A stretch of DNA of 64,000 nucleotides from Mortierella sp. BCC40632 (Eukaryota > Mortierellomycota > Mortierellomycetes > Mortierellales > Mortierellaceae): NCBI GenBank assembly GCA_011634665.1, contig WAEK01000006.1:1620501-1684500 (forward strand), in the 5' to 3' direction. Shown here one piece after another: positions 33,776-44,518 of the stretch (positions are counted from its first letter, which is position 1; each line of letters starts with the position of its first letter). The position numbers and the translations under genes were made by a program. The notes under the pieces are model-generated. The model was not told the origin of the DNA, did not search any database, and was given only the letters and a program-made list of their open reading frames with translations.

Positions 33776-35889
33776 ATGTCGCAAGCTACACCCTCTTCTT
33801 CCACTGCCCAAGACGGTCAGAAGCACCTCTTTACCATCGTGGGTAAATAATCAAGCGAGTCTTGAACCTTCTTTTTATCTTCATGGGTTCGGACCATGTC
33901 GCGCACCAGAAACGTTCTCCTTCTGTCCAGAGAAGAAAATGGTGATGATGATGAAGAAGAAAGTAGCTAAACTCTACCGCCACCCCATCCCCGGTTTTGT
34001 TTCCCTGTCACTGCAGTACTCGGTGCCTCTGGTGATCTAGCCAAAAAGAAAACGTTCCCAGCTTTGTTTGGTCTATTCAAGAACAAATATCTGGATGAAA
34101 ACACGCGTATCCTCGGCTACTCACGCACCAAGATGGATCGTGCACGGTTCGAACAACATATCTCTCAATTTATCAAACTTAAGTCGGATGCGGATCGAGC
34201 CTTGTTGTCCATGTTCTTGAAACGTTGTTCCTACCACGATGGACAGTATGACCAAAGCAAGGATTTTGAACAATTAGAACAAGCCATTGTCGAGGCTGAA
34301 AAGGCATCCGGAGCCGATGCTCGACTCTTTTACATGGCTTTACCTCCTTCTGTCTTCATCCCTGTGGCCAGAAATATCAAGAAGAATAACTACAGGAAGG
34401 ACAAGTTGATCCGATTGATTGTCGAGAAGCCCTTTGGAATGGATCTCGATAGTTCAAGAGAATTAGCCAAGGACTTGGGCGAGCTCTTCACAGAAGAAGA
34501 GGTCGGTTTCTGTTTGATTCTTTTTTTTTGGGGGGGATGGTCTCTTGACGTTGACCTAAATCTTCTCCCTCATCTTGTTCACATCTAATGGTATCTATAC
34601 TGATTAGATCTACCGCATTGACCATTACCTGGGCAAAGAGATGGTCAAGAACATCATGATCCTACGTTTTGCGAATGTTATCTTTGGCTCTGTCTGGAAC
34701 CGCCAGTGTATTGACAACATTCAAATCACGTTTAAAGAAAAGATTGGCACCCAAGGTCGTGGTGGCTACTTTGATGAGTTTGGCATTATTCGCGATGTCA
34801 TGCAGAACCGTAAGGATGATTTTTTTTTTCATGCCTTGGCAATGAAAACTTAGTGGGTGATTGTATCTAAGCGTGAAGAGATGAGCGGAGATACTAAGGT
34901 GGTCATATAATCTTCTTTTTTATCCTCCATCGAAAAAGATTTACTACAGATCTTGACCCTTGTGGCAATGGAGCCGCCAGTGTCTCTGGGTGCCGAAGAT
35001 GTCCGTGACGAAAAAGTATGTTCTCTCTCTCAACCCATCATCTATCTTTATGTCTATCTCTTTCAACCTGTGGCCAAGGAGATGTGCTCCTAGGGGAATA
35101 GGGATCTGCTCAGACAAAGGCTCACATTAAACACAAACGACTCGACATTCTCTTGTCAAATTCTACGAATAGGTCAAGGTGCTACGGTTTATTCCACCCA
35201 TCACAAAGGAAGACATCATCACAGGACAGTATACGGCCAGTGAGGACGGTAAGGAACCAGGCTATCTCGAAGACAAAACCGTCCCCAGTGGAAGCAAGAC
35301 ACCGACCTATGCCGCTGCAGCACTTTACATTCATAATGATCGCTGGGAAGGTGTGCCATTTATTCTCAAATGTGGCAAAGCCCTTGACCAACAAAAGACC
35401 GAGATTCGGATCCAGTTCAAGGATGTCACTGGCAATCTAATGACAAACTTGGCCCGGAACGAGATCGTGATCCGTGTCCAGCCCAATGAGGCAGTTTATG
35501 TCAAGATGATGAACAAGGAACCTGGTCTGGGGATGAAGACTGTCATCTCGGACCTCGACCTTTCCTACGCAAGTCGCTATGAGAACGTGGCCATCCCCGA
35601 GGCTTACGAGTCCCTGATCCTAGACGCTCTCAACGGGGACCACTCCAACTTTGTACGGGATGATGAGTTGGATGCAGCCTGGAAGGTGTATACACCTATT
35701 CTCAAGACGATTGATCGGGGTGAGATAGAACCGATTCCATATGCGTTTGGAAGCCGAGGCCCACATGGGGTCACCGAATTTGTGGCCAAGCACGGATACG
35801 CGCGTTCGAAACAAGCCTATGTCTGGCCACAGCACTCACAGGCTGGCAAGGACGCTACCGGACAGGAGCAACGGCCCAAGAAGGGTTAG
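33776..35889 (+). CDS. ZWF1: Glucose-6-phosphate 1-dehydrogenase
   Basis: First, NADPH-producing step of the oxidative pentose phosphate pathway, cytosolic. Exons 33776-33842, 34017-34501, 34608-34809, 34939-35015 and 35173-35889 sum to 1548 nt, 515 aa, the usual eukaryotic length. The start ATG ([16 protein letters not shown]) is 22 codons before the first junction. Visible signatures are the dinucleotide site [16 protein letters not shown] (from residue 25), the EKPFG block near 137 and the catalytic RIDHYLGKE at 165-173 with its general-base His, then [24 protein letters not shown] and the C-terminal VLRFIPPIT and [16 protein letters not shown] segment with IIVQPNEA-type strand (here [14 protein letters not shown]). 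The exon 2 donor reads GTCGGT, weaker than the others, and the exon 4 acceptor follows an A-rich stretch. AATAAA lies at 35969. In oleaginous fungi this enzyme supplies NADPH for fatty-acid synthesis. Confidence 0.97.
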
Positions 35890-35968
35890 CTAGGAACTCC
35901 ATACAAGAAGTCTCTCTAGAACAACGACTGGCACAAGCTCGACACATGAGCAAGACAATAACGAGGAC

Positions 35969-35974
35969 AATAAA
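35969..35974 (+). terminator. Poly(A) signal AATAAA of the G6PDH gene
   Basis: AATAAA on the plus strand 80 bases after the stop at 35889, followed by an AT dinucleotide run. Confidence 0.55.
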
Positions 35975-37115
35975 TATATATATATAAAAGAGTCTGTGGG
36001 AATGATCATAAGCCAAGTGAAGAGGCGGGAGGGTGAACGTTGCTTCCTGCCGACGCGTGGTTGCAACAACAAAGAGAAAAGAGACAATACACAACCGAAT
36101 ATGGCGCTGACAGAATCAAGTCTTTCACCAGGGTCTAGAGGTGGCATCCCCAGAATCTTCGGTCCAAGACACCGACCAATCGGCGAATCAAGACGACACT
36201 CTCGAAAAGATGGCGGGGGGGCTCCTGTCCTCCAAGGTCGAGAGTCCCTGAGCTCTATGATGGCTGTCGAACAGGGTGAATCAAATGCTCCATATCCTAA
36301 CCCTTGTTGCGGAGACCGAACTCGTCCCCGAGCTCCAACCTCTGGTCAAGGCAGACAGCTCTGAAAGGACGACTGGGGGCCTTATGGATCTTGGGAAAGA
36401 GTTGTTGGGAACTCCGGAAGCCACTGCTGATGGAGAAGCAGTCGAGTCGATAGCGAAACCCTTTTTCTCCTAGAGAGTGAAAAAACATTTCGAGAATGCT
36501 CTACTCGAACAAGCTTCACAATGACCATGGATACATCAAAGCAATAGGCCGTACGTGCACAGGCCTTCTAACTGTACGTGTCATCAGGTGATCTCGGACG
36601 AATTACCCGTCGGGCCGGCAAAAAGAGGCCGCAAACTCAACGGATGTAAAAGGGATCAGACCACCTTCCTTCTCCTCATTAAAAAAAAAAAAAAAGAAAT
36701 ATCTCCATGTCCCATCTCGCTCGGTCGTCCGCCTCTCTACGCGGCTTGTCTGCGGCCGGTAATGACTGAACAAAATACCCCTCTTGTCAAGCGAGAATTG
36801 ACATTAGATGTGCGCATGGCAAACTACTCTTGCGGAACGGATCAGCCGAGACTGACTCGCTTGTTTTTCCCCATTTTCTCTCTGCAACCCGAACGCACCC
36901 ACACTCCGGAAAACCACCTATTTAGCGCGACTTTCAGCTTTTAGGACGTATGTTCTTGTTTGAACGTTTTCAGAGACAGGGCCGACTCTAGTCAGGTCCG
37001 AGAAAAAAAAAAAAAAAAAGGCGCCCCCCAACGGATAAAGAATACACAGCTCAGAGAATTAACAGGAGTCTCCCCTGCCTGTCCGTTCACTTTTCTTCCT
37101 TTTTATTTTGTTCAG
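35975..37115 (+). other. Intergenic stretch with a possible broken small gene
   Basis: Between G6PDH and coproporphyrinogen oxidase. One plus-strand frame reads protein-like from about 36114 (TLEKMAGGLLSSKVES) to a TGA at 36249, meets a second TGA at 36258, then is open again to 36473 (LHILTLVAETELVPELQPLV ... IAKPFFS). Between the stops another frame (SLSSMMAVEQG) fits better. This could be a small unrecognised gene with indels, a remnant, or chance. The rest should contain the promoter and the missing first exon of the haem gene. Confidence 0.3.
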
Positions 37116-38650
37116 CTCATCCTCTCGACTGACAGTTGCTCAGGCACGCGGTTATTCCTCGGTCCCCAAGCTCAAAGAAACCCAAAAGTCGACCTCGTCC
37201 GCGCTAACGTTCGCCACCTTTGGAGTGCTTGCGGCCACAGCAGCCTACTGGAGTCAGGGACCTGCCGTATGTGACTTGTTTGAGGATGCTACTGCTGATC
37301 AGACATTGGCCATTTGGACTACTTGCTCACTTTCACTCTCTTATCTCCTCATCATTAACTATTAGACGGTCGTCGAGTGTGAGGCTCCAGTGGCAGACAA
37401 GGGAGTGAAGCAACACAGCAAGAATGCCGAAGCAGACAGGAAGCGAGTACGTTCATCCTCTTCAATCTCTCCCTCTTTCCTTTTCTTTCTCCCTTCCTTT
37501 CTCTTCCTCTCTCTTTCTCTATGAACACCCCACCCCCTTAGCACAACAGATCCAGCACCACTACTTTTTAACCAGAATATTGGCACTAAAAGGCCCACGG
37601 ATTTCGTCCGACCCTTTAAACCCTCTCTTTCACTCCTCTCTCTTTGTCGTTCTTGGCTTCCCTCAACTCTATTTTTTAAAAATCGTTTAGAAACTGGATG
37701 GATTGACCAAGGACTCGCCAATGCGTCTTCGCATGGAGGCCTTCAACAAACGACTTCAGGCCGATATCACTGCTAAAATAGAGAAATTGGATGGACAGGG
37801 CAAGTTCAAGGTCGATCAATGGAACCGCACCGAAGGAGGCGATGGCATCTCGATGGTCATGCAGGATGGCAAGGTCTTTGAAAAGGCCGGCGTCGGTGTC
37901 TCGGTCGTCTATGGCATGTTGCCACCCGCGGCTGTGGCTCAGATGCGTGCACAACATCCCAATATTGCCATCACCAACGAAGCAATGCCCTTCTTTGCGA
38001 CGGGTATCTCTTGTGTGATCCATCCTCACAACCCTAATGCACCGACTGTCCATTTCAACTATCGGTATTTTGAGCTTGGTGCGACCGAGAACGGGGAACC
38101 GGTCAGCTGGTGGTTCGGAGGCGGATGCGATCTGACACCCACAATCTTGTATGAGGAGGATGCTGTTCACTTTCACCGGGTGATCAAGGAAGCCTGTGAC
38201 AAGCATGATCCACGGTATTACCGCGACTTTAAGAAATGGTGCGACGAGTATTTCTACATCCCCCATCGTGGAGAACGTCGAGGCGTTGGTGGTATCTTTT
38301 TCGACGACTTGGATGACAAGAGTCCTGAGGAATTGTTTGCCTATGTGCAATCCTGCGGCAATGCATTCCTGCACCAGTACATTCCCATTATGGAGAAGCG
38401 AAAGGATATGCCTTATACCGAGGAGGACAAGATGTGGCAACAGGTTCGACGTGGTCGATATGTTGAGTTCAACTTGGTGTATGATCGAGGCACCAAGTTT
38501 GGACTCTTGACACCTGGTGCGCGAATTGAGAGTATCTTGATGACTATGCCTCTGACAGCTCGATGGGAATACATGCATGAAGTGGATTTGAAGGCCCATG
38601 CTCGATTGATGGAGGTGCTCCGTGCGCCCAAGGACTGGGTCCCACTATAG
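37116..38650 (+). CDS. HEM13: Coproporphyrinogen III oxidase (oxygen-dependent), 5' end incomplete
   Basis: Converts coproporphyrinogen III to protoporphyrinogen IX in haem synthesis, using oxygen. Exons seen: 37116-37266, 37366-37446 and 37691-38650 (last 319 residues plus stop); total from 37116 about 396 residues. A first exon carrying the ATG must lie upstream; I could not place it (the exon at 37116 begins with the third base of a codon). Family blocks: FFATGISCVIHPHNPNAPTV, HFNYRYFELG, WWFGGGCDLTPTILYEED, FKKWCDEYFYIPHRGERRG, GIFFDDLDD, GRYVEFNLVYDRGTKFGL and ARIESILMTMPLTARWEY. The N-terminal extension is Ser/Arg-rich (SSSRLTVAQARGYSSVPK) followed by a hydrophobic helix (LTFATFGVLAATAAYW), as for mitochondrial intermembrane-space import; the yeast enzyme lacks this and is cytosolic. 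An AAG repeat starts 45 bases after the stop. Confidence 0.93.
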
Positions 38651-38694
38651 AATGCTTGACTGTTTAGACTCGTCTAGAATCATCGCCTCCCAAG

Positions 38695-38740
38695 AAGAAG
38701 AAGAAGAAGAAGAAGAAGAAGAAGAAGAAGAAGAAGAAGG
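38695..38740. repeat. (AAG)n trinucleotide microsatellite
   Basis: About 15 perfect AAG copies, 45 bases downstream of the HEM13 stop, so probably in its 3' UTR. On the plus strand it would be transcribed as a polypurine run. Confidence 0.95.
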
Positions 38741-38961
38741 AAATAACCACCATTAGAACAGGCACCCCGTTTTTTTGTGTCTCTCCATGCACGCTTCTTG
38801 AACAACAACCTTTTTCCCCTCCCACCTCCTAAACCCTCGTTTTTTTTTTTTTTTTTTTTATACCATTTTTGTTTACTTTCCGGGATGCAAGAACGAATGC
38901 GAGACAGGCTGTCTCTCCTTATTTTCGGGTTGTCTGCTCGTATTTTCCATGCGGCTATGTT

Positions 38962-38992
<31 letters not shown>

Positions 38993-39249
38993 CCTTGGAA
39001 CTTGGATCCAAAGGTGCGATTGTATGCCTGCATACTACAAGTCTTGAGAGTATGGCTTACTCCGGTAGAGTTTTACCACGGTGTTTTTTTTTGTGTTTTT
39101 GTTTTTGTTTTGATTTTGCGTGGGTGGTTTCTCCCTTGTCTCGTCCTTGTCCTTCCTCCTCTCCACACACCACCTCCTTTTGTTACGCAAGGTCCATGCA
39201 CATTTTTTTTTGTCCATGGGCTGAAGTAGAGTTCCCCTCCCTTTTCTCT

Positions 39250-39365
<116 letters not shown>

Positions 39366-40266
39366 CGATCTATCTATTCCCTTTCAGTTTTCTCTCACAG
39401 ATCAAGGAGAACCCAAACAACTCGACCCTTGTCCATCTTCATTGTTCGCACCCTGTTTTTCTTGTTTGGAAGGGGAGAGGAGAACTTTTTTTTTTTCTTC
39501 GTAGGTGGTTTTGACACTTGCATGCGAAGCATTTTACTTTTGGAACAGCCATATGACCCGGCAAAAAGGAACAATGTGAGCAAAGGACGATCCTTGAGAG
39601 AGAGAAAGTAAGAGTGTGAGTAAGCAAGTGAGTGAGCGAGTGAGGAAAAAAAGAAAAAAGGTCCAATGTCCGACCTGATGAATCGATCAAACCAACGGAT
39701 GACCTTTTTGGAGCGGTGGTTGATTGTGATGAATACTCCATGGGGTTGACAGGGAGAACTTGATCGTTCTCTCTTTCGCATTCCATTACTCAGCCTGTTT
39801 ATCCACCTATCGCTCTCGCATGAGCCTCTCTCTCCAGGTAGGTTTCACGGTGATAGGGACGCAAGAAGGTAGACTCGTCTCCTTCTTCTTCTCACCTTTG
39901 CACATGCATAACACTTATTTTTATCGGCCGCAAGTCCTTTTTCTACGATGGTGTCCTCTTTCACACACACACTCTCTCTCCACAAGAGCATTACCCAACC
40001 GAGAATAAAAGCATTATTACTTTGTGTCTTCCTCCCACAAAGTGGCCTTGGCCACCTTTTTTCTTCCCCCTTGTGTAACTGCAAGGAACTAGCCCTCTTT
40101 CTTTCCTTTTTTTTTTTTTTTTTTTTCCTTTCCCCCTGCTTTTCCAATCACTAAACAATGTTCAAAAGCTACACTTTTTTTTGTTGTTGTTGTTGTTGCT
40201 TCATTTTGACAAACTCGTCAAAGGTATAAAAAAAAAATCAAGGAAATAATAAGAGGAAACAAAATG

Positions 40267-40300
<34 letters not shown>

Positions 40301-40322
40301 GTTCTTTCAGGAAATTTTTTGT

Positions 40323-41821
40323 CTACTTGGATCCGACAAAGATGACCCGCACAGAGTGGACAGCCTGGGAAGCAGCAAGGTTGACGGACGAGTGGACCTC
40401 CTGAACCTTGACAAGACCCTGGTGGAGGCTCTCCTGGATCGAGACCTGGTACTGGGTCAACGACGCACGGATGTCATTGGCAGCATTCTGAAGAATGGGA
40501 AGAGTCTCCTCTGTTGTCAAGTGCAAAATGTTGCGTGCCTTCTGGATTGCACTCACGTCCTTCTTGCTCAACTCACCCTTGACAACAACATAACGGTCGT
40601 TAACAAAGTTAACCAAGGGCTGGAGACGAACCTGGACATATTCGGGCAAGGCTGGACTGTGCTCCTTGAGATAAACCGAGAGCGAATCGACTTCCTGAAG
40701 AACCTTGTGGCTCAGAGCAGAAACACGAGCAGAGGCCTCACCAGGTGCCTTTTGCACATTCTCCTGGAGCTCCTTGGCCTGGACACGAAGAGTCTCTGAG
40801 AGAGCAGTCAAACGGGCATTGAGAGCATGGATCGAATCCTTCGACTTGACCACGACCGTGTTCTTCTCCGCGGCCTCACGGTAGGGTGCTACCTGATGGC
40901 TCACACGGCGGGTGACTCGCAAAGAAACGGTGCGACCAATCTCAACGACACGTGTTGCCTGGTTGGACTGCTGGGTGGTGTTCTCACCTTCATCTGCAGC
41001 GGGCAAGATCTTGTTCACAGCAGTCTCAAGTCCATCGACCAAGGGCGTCGCATGGGTGTTGACCTTGGCCGCAATCGAGGTCGCTGTCGAGGTTGCGGCC
41101 GTGGTGATAGAGGTGGCCGTAGTGGTGGCAGCCGTCGTGATAGATGTGGCTGTGGATGTGGCAGCCGTCGTGATCTGGTTGCGCGTGTTCGTGGCGACAG
41201 TGGTGATCTGGTCGCGAGTCGAGGCAGCAGTCGAGGCGACGTTCGAAGCAACGTTCTTGACGGGAACAGTAACACGGGCATCAATGGTCGACTGGATCTG
41301 GTTATAGGCATTCTTGGACGACTCTTCAACATAGACGATGGGCTTCTTGACAGTGGTCACAATCTCAGCAGTAGGCTTGGCGACAATCGGGAATCTGTTC
41401 TCAATGAGGTCGAGCGAGCGGTTGGCGAGTTTGTCGACCTTGGAGATGTGAGGTTGGAGCATGTTCTGGTAACCCTCTGTGTACTTGGAGACGCTTCCGA
41501 TAGTAGATCCAGCCGTGTCAAGAGCAAGACGGCTATACTTGTTGTTGTTGGCATACGACTGAAAGGTCGTGACGCTGTCGTGGACCAGGGGCAACGATCC
41601 GAAACGGGAGAGGAAGCCAGCGGATGTGGTCTCCTTCTGGGCGTAGGGGCGGTGGCCGTTGGTCTCCTTGACCTGCTCCTCCTCCTCGACAGACGAGGTT
41701 GACGTGCGAGAGTGGGAGCGGTCCTCAGTGTCTGAGATTTCAGATTCGGAGGAGACGTTCTGGGGAGGTGGTGGAGCGGCGGGGGCGGGGCGGCGCGCGC
41801 CTTGTTGCCTTTCTTGGTCAT
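40323..41821 (-). CDS. Perilipin-like lipid-droplet protein with an 11-residue repeat
   Basis: Probable lipid-droplet coat protein of the perilipin (PAT) family. The main frame is open on the minus strand from before 41821 to the TAG at 40323, about 495 codons. An acidic, Ser-rich N-terminus (SSESEISDTEDRSHSRTSTS) precedes the PAT-like domain with SRFGSLPLVHDSVTTF, YTEGYQNMLQPHISKVDKLA and NRSLDLIENRFPIVAKPTAE; the last block is the most telling. Then comes a Thr/Ala-rich segment made of three copies of an 11-residue unit (ITTAATSTATS, one variant), the geometry that forms lipid-binding amphipathic 11/3 helices in perilipins. A long amphipathic alpha-helical second half follows. The obvious ATG at 41821 (MTKKGNK) is out of frame with this reading, so the true start is unresolved: a one-base indel in the GC-rich segment 41770-41805, or a 5' exon ending at the GTGAGT donor at 41843 (ATG at 41872). 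Head-on with HEM13. Confidence 0.8.
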
Positions 41822-41964
41822 TATAGAGAGAGAAAATACTCACTTGGAAGCAGATACAATTCCTGTTGGCATGCAATGGGAGGAGTTGTGGAAAAAAAAG
41901 AAAAAAGAAAAAAGAAAAGAGTCAGTGATGGATACGTTCAGGAAGGGCGAAAGAAAGGGGGAAG

Positions 41965-41965
<1 letters not shown>

Positions 41966-42036
<71 letters not shown>

Positions 42037-42038
42037 AA
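41966..42038. repeat. (GA)n dinucleotide microsatellite
   Basis: About 70 bases of GA with two AAAG interruptions on the plus strand, 150 bases upstream of the perilipin-like gene, so its 5' leader or promoter would carry a CT tract on the sense strand. Confidence 0.95.
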
Positions 42039-42147
42039 GCACGATAGGAAAAGAGAAAAAAGAACACGAGGGAAGCAAAGGACGAGCGCAGAGACCAGCA
42101 ACGAGTAGGAGGAGGCCCAAGCAAGCGAGACCAACGAAACAGCAGTT

Positions 42148-42185
<38 letters not shown>

Positions 42186-42200
42186 CCTTGTCAATGAAGA

Positions 42201-42231
42201 GAGACGAGACGAGACGAGACGAGACGAGACG
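42201..42231. repeat. (GAGAC)n pentanucleotide repeat
   Basis: About six tandem GAGAC units on the plus strand, directly after a CT tract at 42149-42181. A short CTGCTGCC repeat follows at about 42398-42428. Confidence 0.9.
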
Positions 42232-43201
42232 GAGAATTGGCTGGTCAGGGGCGTTGGCATATGAGAGTGAAAAAAAAAAAAAAATGGCCAAGCAGACAGG
42301 CTGGCGGGAGGCGAGCAGGCAGACACACACATACACACTGGGGAAAGGGTGACAGACAGGGGAGGAGAATGAGGAGAAGGAATAGCGCTTGTTGCCCTGC
42401 TGCTGCCCTGCTGCTGCCCTGCTGCTGCATTGTTGTCGCACTGTCGGGGTCGAGTCGAGGATATGTCTGCGAGAACAGACCCGAGAGGAGAACGGGGAAA
42501 ACAAAAGAAAAGGACGCGATCGCAATGCGCCCCGGGAGTGGGTGATCGAGAGTACAACGAAAGTTGCTTAACCAGAGTCTGTGTGTCTGTGTGTCTGAAT
42601 GTCTGTATATCTGTCTGTCTGTGGGATTGAGGATGTCGGACACGAGTCCAGGTCTGGACGTGTGTATGGGATGTGGATGTTGACCTGTGTACGTGAACGG
42701 TGGCATCTTTTCTCTTATCCTCTTTCTCCCTTCGCTGCTGCTTCTTTACTCTCTTTTCCACTCTCGCTCTCTTGGCCACAAGAACCACTCACTAGGCGTC
42801 ACATCTTTTGGAGCCCTCGGCCCAGCCAGACGAGAACGGGCCAACAGTAAGTGAACGGGTTATACTGCCCTGTGCTTTATCGCACAATTTTTTTCCAGAA
42901 ATGTGCTCTCTCTTTCTCTCTCTCTTCTTTGCGACATCCTCTCTATCTGTCTATCTCTCTTGTAGGGCTGCGGGCATAGGATGCAGAGGGATGGGGTAGG
43001 AGGGTGTGCAGGAAACAGAGGCAGGGTGTGTCTTCTGCAGCGAGCACGTGTTTGAGCAGTGCAGAAGCGAAAAAGGCCATGCACGGCAGGGACGTGCAGA
43101 GAGAAGGGTGAACAAAGAAAGACCCACAGCGGAGAATAGTTGGCCTTGGCGGGGCATATTGGGTGAACGGGGCCCAGGGGAGAGGAAAGAGACTGAGTGA
43201 A

Positions 43202-43209
<8 letters not shown>

Positions 43210-43279
<70 letters not shown>
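43210..43279. repeat. (GA)n dinucleotide microsatellite
   Basis: About 70 bases of uninterrupted GA on the plus strand in the gene-free region. Confidence 0.95.
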
Positions 43280-43280
<1 letters not shown>

Positions 43281-43792
43281 ATAGAGAGCAAGTGAAAAGA
43301 GTCAAAAGAGTGGCGCCGCGGGCTGCGAGCCTTGCAACTGCGGGAAGCATATGAGAGACAAAAATTTTTGGGTAATCCAAAGCCTGGATTGATAATGCAC
43401 TGCCTGTGGGGAGAAACGAGAAGGACCCATAGCATTTGGCAAACAAATGAGCCAAGGAAGGCTTGTTCTCTCTCTATTTCTCACTCTCTCTCGCTCTCTC
43501 AACCTATTAACCGAGCAGTGCATAGAAGACACCCTAGCACCCAAGTTATCGTGCATGCAGATGAATGCGGATATGATTGCCACCAGATTGCAGGACAGGC
43601 GTCTGGAGTATCTCGGGACCCATTTGACAGAACCCTGTAGACACGGGACGAAGCTTTGGGTCGAATCTGAATCACTCCAGGGCTGGGACTGAGTCGGGGT
43701 TGGGATGGGTTGAGTCGGATGTCATGTGGGAGGAGAAAGAGAGAAGTGGTAGGGGTGATGATGGCAATAGTAGCGGTGGTGATAGTAGTGGA

Positions 43793-43796
<4 letters not shown>

Positions 43797-43854
<58 letters not shown>

Positions 43855-43855
43855 C
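43797..43855. repeat. (AGT)n trinucleotide microsatellite
   Basis: About 19 copies of AGT on the plus strand, inside a longer GGT/GAT-rich purine-skewed stretch (43740-43940). Its frames translate as poly-Ser on plus and poly-Leu or poly-Thr on minus, which are not evidence for genes. Confidence 0.95.
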
Positions 43856-44400
43856 AGAAGTAATAGTGGGTGGTGGAGGATGTGAGTGAAGGATGATGAT
43901 GAAAGAAGTAGCAGAAGTTGTGGCGGTGGTGGTGGTGTTGGTGTTGGTGGTGGTTCGGTTAAGAGAGGGGGAAAGTAGGGAAGGGCCGAACGCGACGCGA
44001 AGGCGAAAAGCGACAAATAAAAACCACCGCGTTCCTGTGGGGGTGGGGATGAAGAGGAAGGAAAGAAAGAGAAAGTGATCGTAACAAGAGAGAAAAAAAG
44101 AAAAGAAAAAGAGAGGCGGTGCTCGACGTGTCTTCAACTAAGCAAATGGATGATAGAGAGAGAGAAACGGAGCAACAGCAAGAGGCGTAGGGGAGAGGAG
44201 GAGGTGGTGGTGGTGGTAGTGGATGGGATAAGATGGGCAAAAGAAAGAGAGCGGTGGCGGGGAAGAAGAAGAAGAAGAAGAGAGAATTGGAGCCGGAGCA
44301 GGAAAGGGAGCCAAGAAGGAGGAGCGACGGCCGAAAGGCAGCCCTATTTATTTGATGCCCGTGCCAACCATCGGCGCCGCTCATGTGCCTCCTCGTCTCT

Positions 44401-44402
<2 letters not shown>

Positions 44403-44455
<53 letters not shown>

Positions 44456-44518
44456 CGTCTGTCCGCCTGTCACTGTCTCTTTCTCTTTCTCTTTCTCTTT
44501 CTCTTTCTCTTTCTCTCT
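44403..44518. repeat. (CT)n and (TTTCTC)n compound repeat
   Basis: A CT tract of about 50 bases (44403-44453) followed by a hexanucleotide TTTCTC array at about 44477-44518 on the plus strand. Confidence 0.9.

Noticed and set aside
37676..38599. Minus-strand open frame of 307 codons
   Set aside because: Antisense shadow of the coproporphyrinogen oxidase exon, with no family resemblance of its own.
40827..41702. Plus-strand open frame of 291 codons
   Set aside because: It is the antisense of the perilipin-like gene; its Gly/Arg/Asp-rich repeats mirror the Thr/Ala repeats on the coding strand.
43499..44137. Minus-strand frame with poly-Thr
   Set aside because: Translation of the AGT microsatellite; the flanks do not look like protein.
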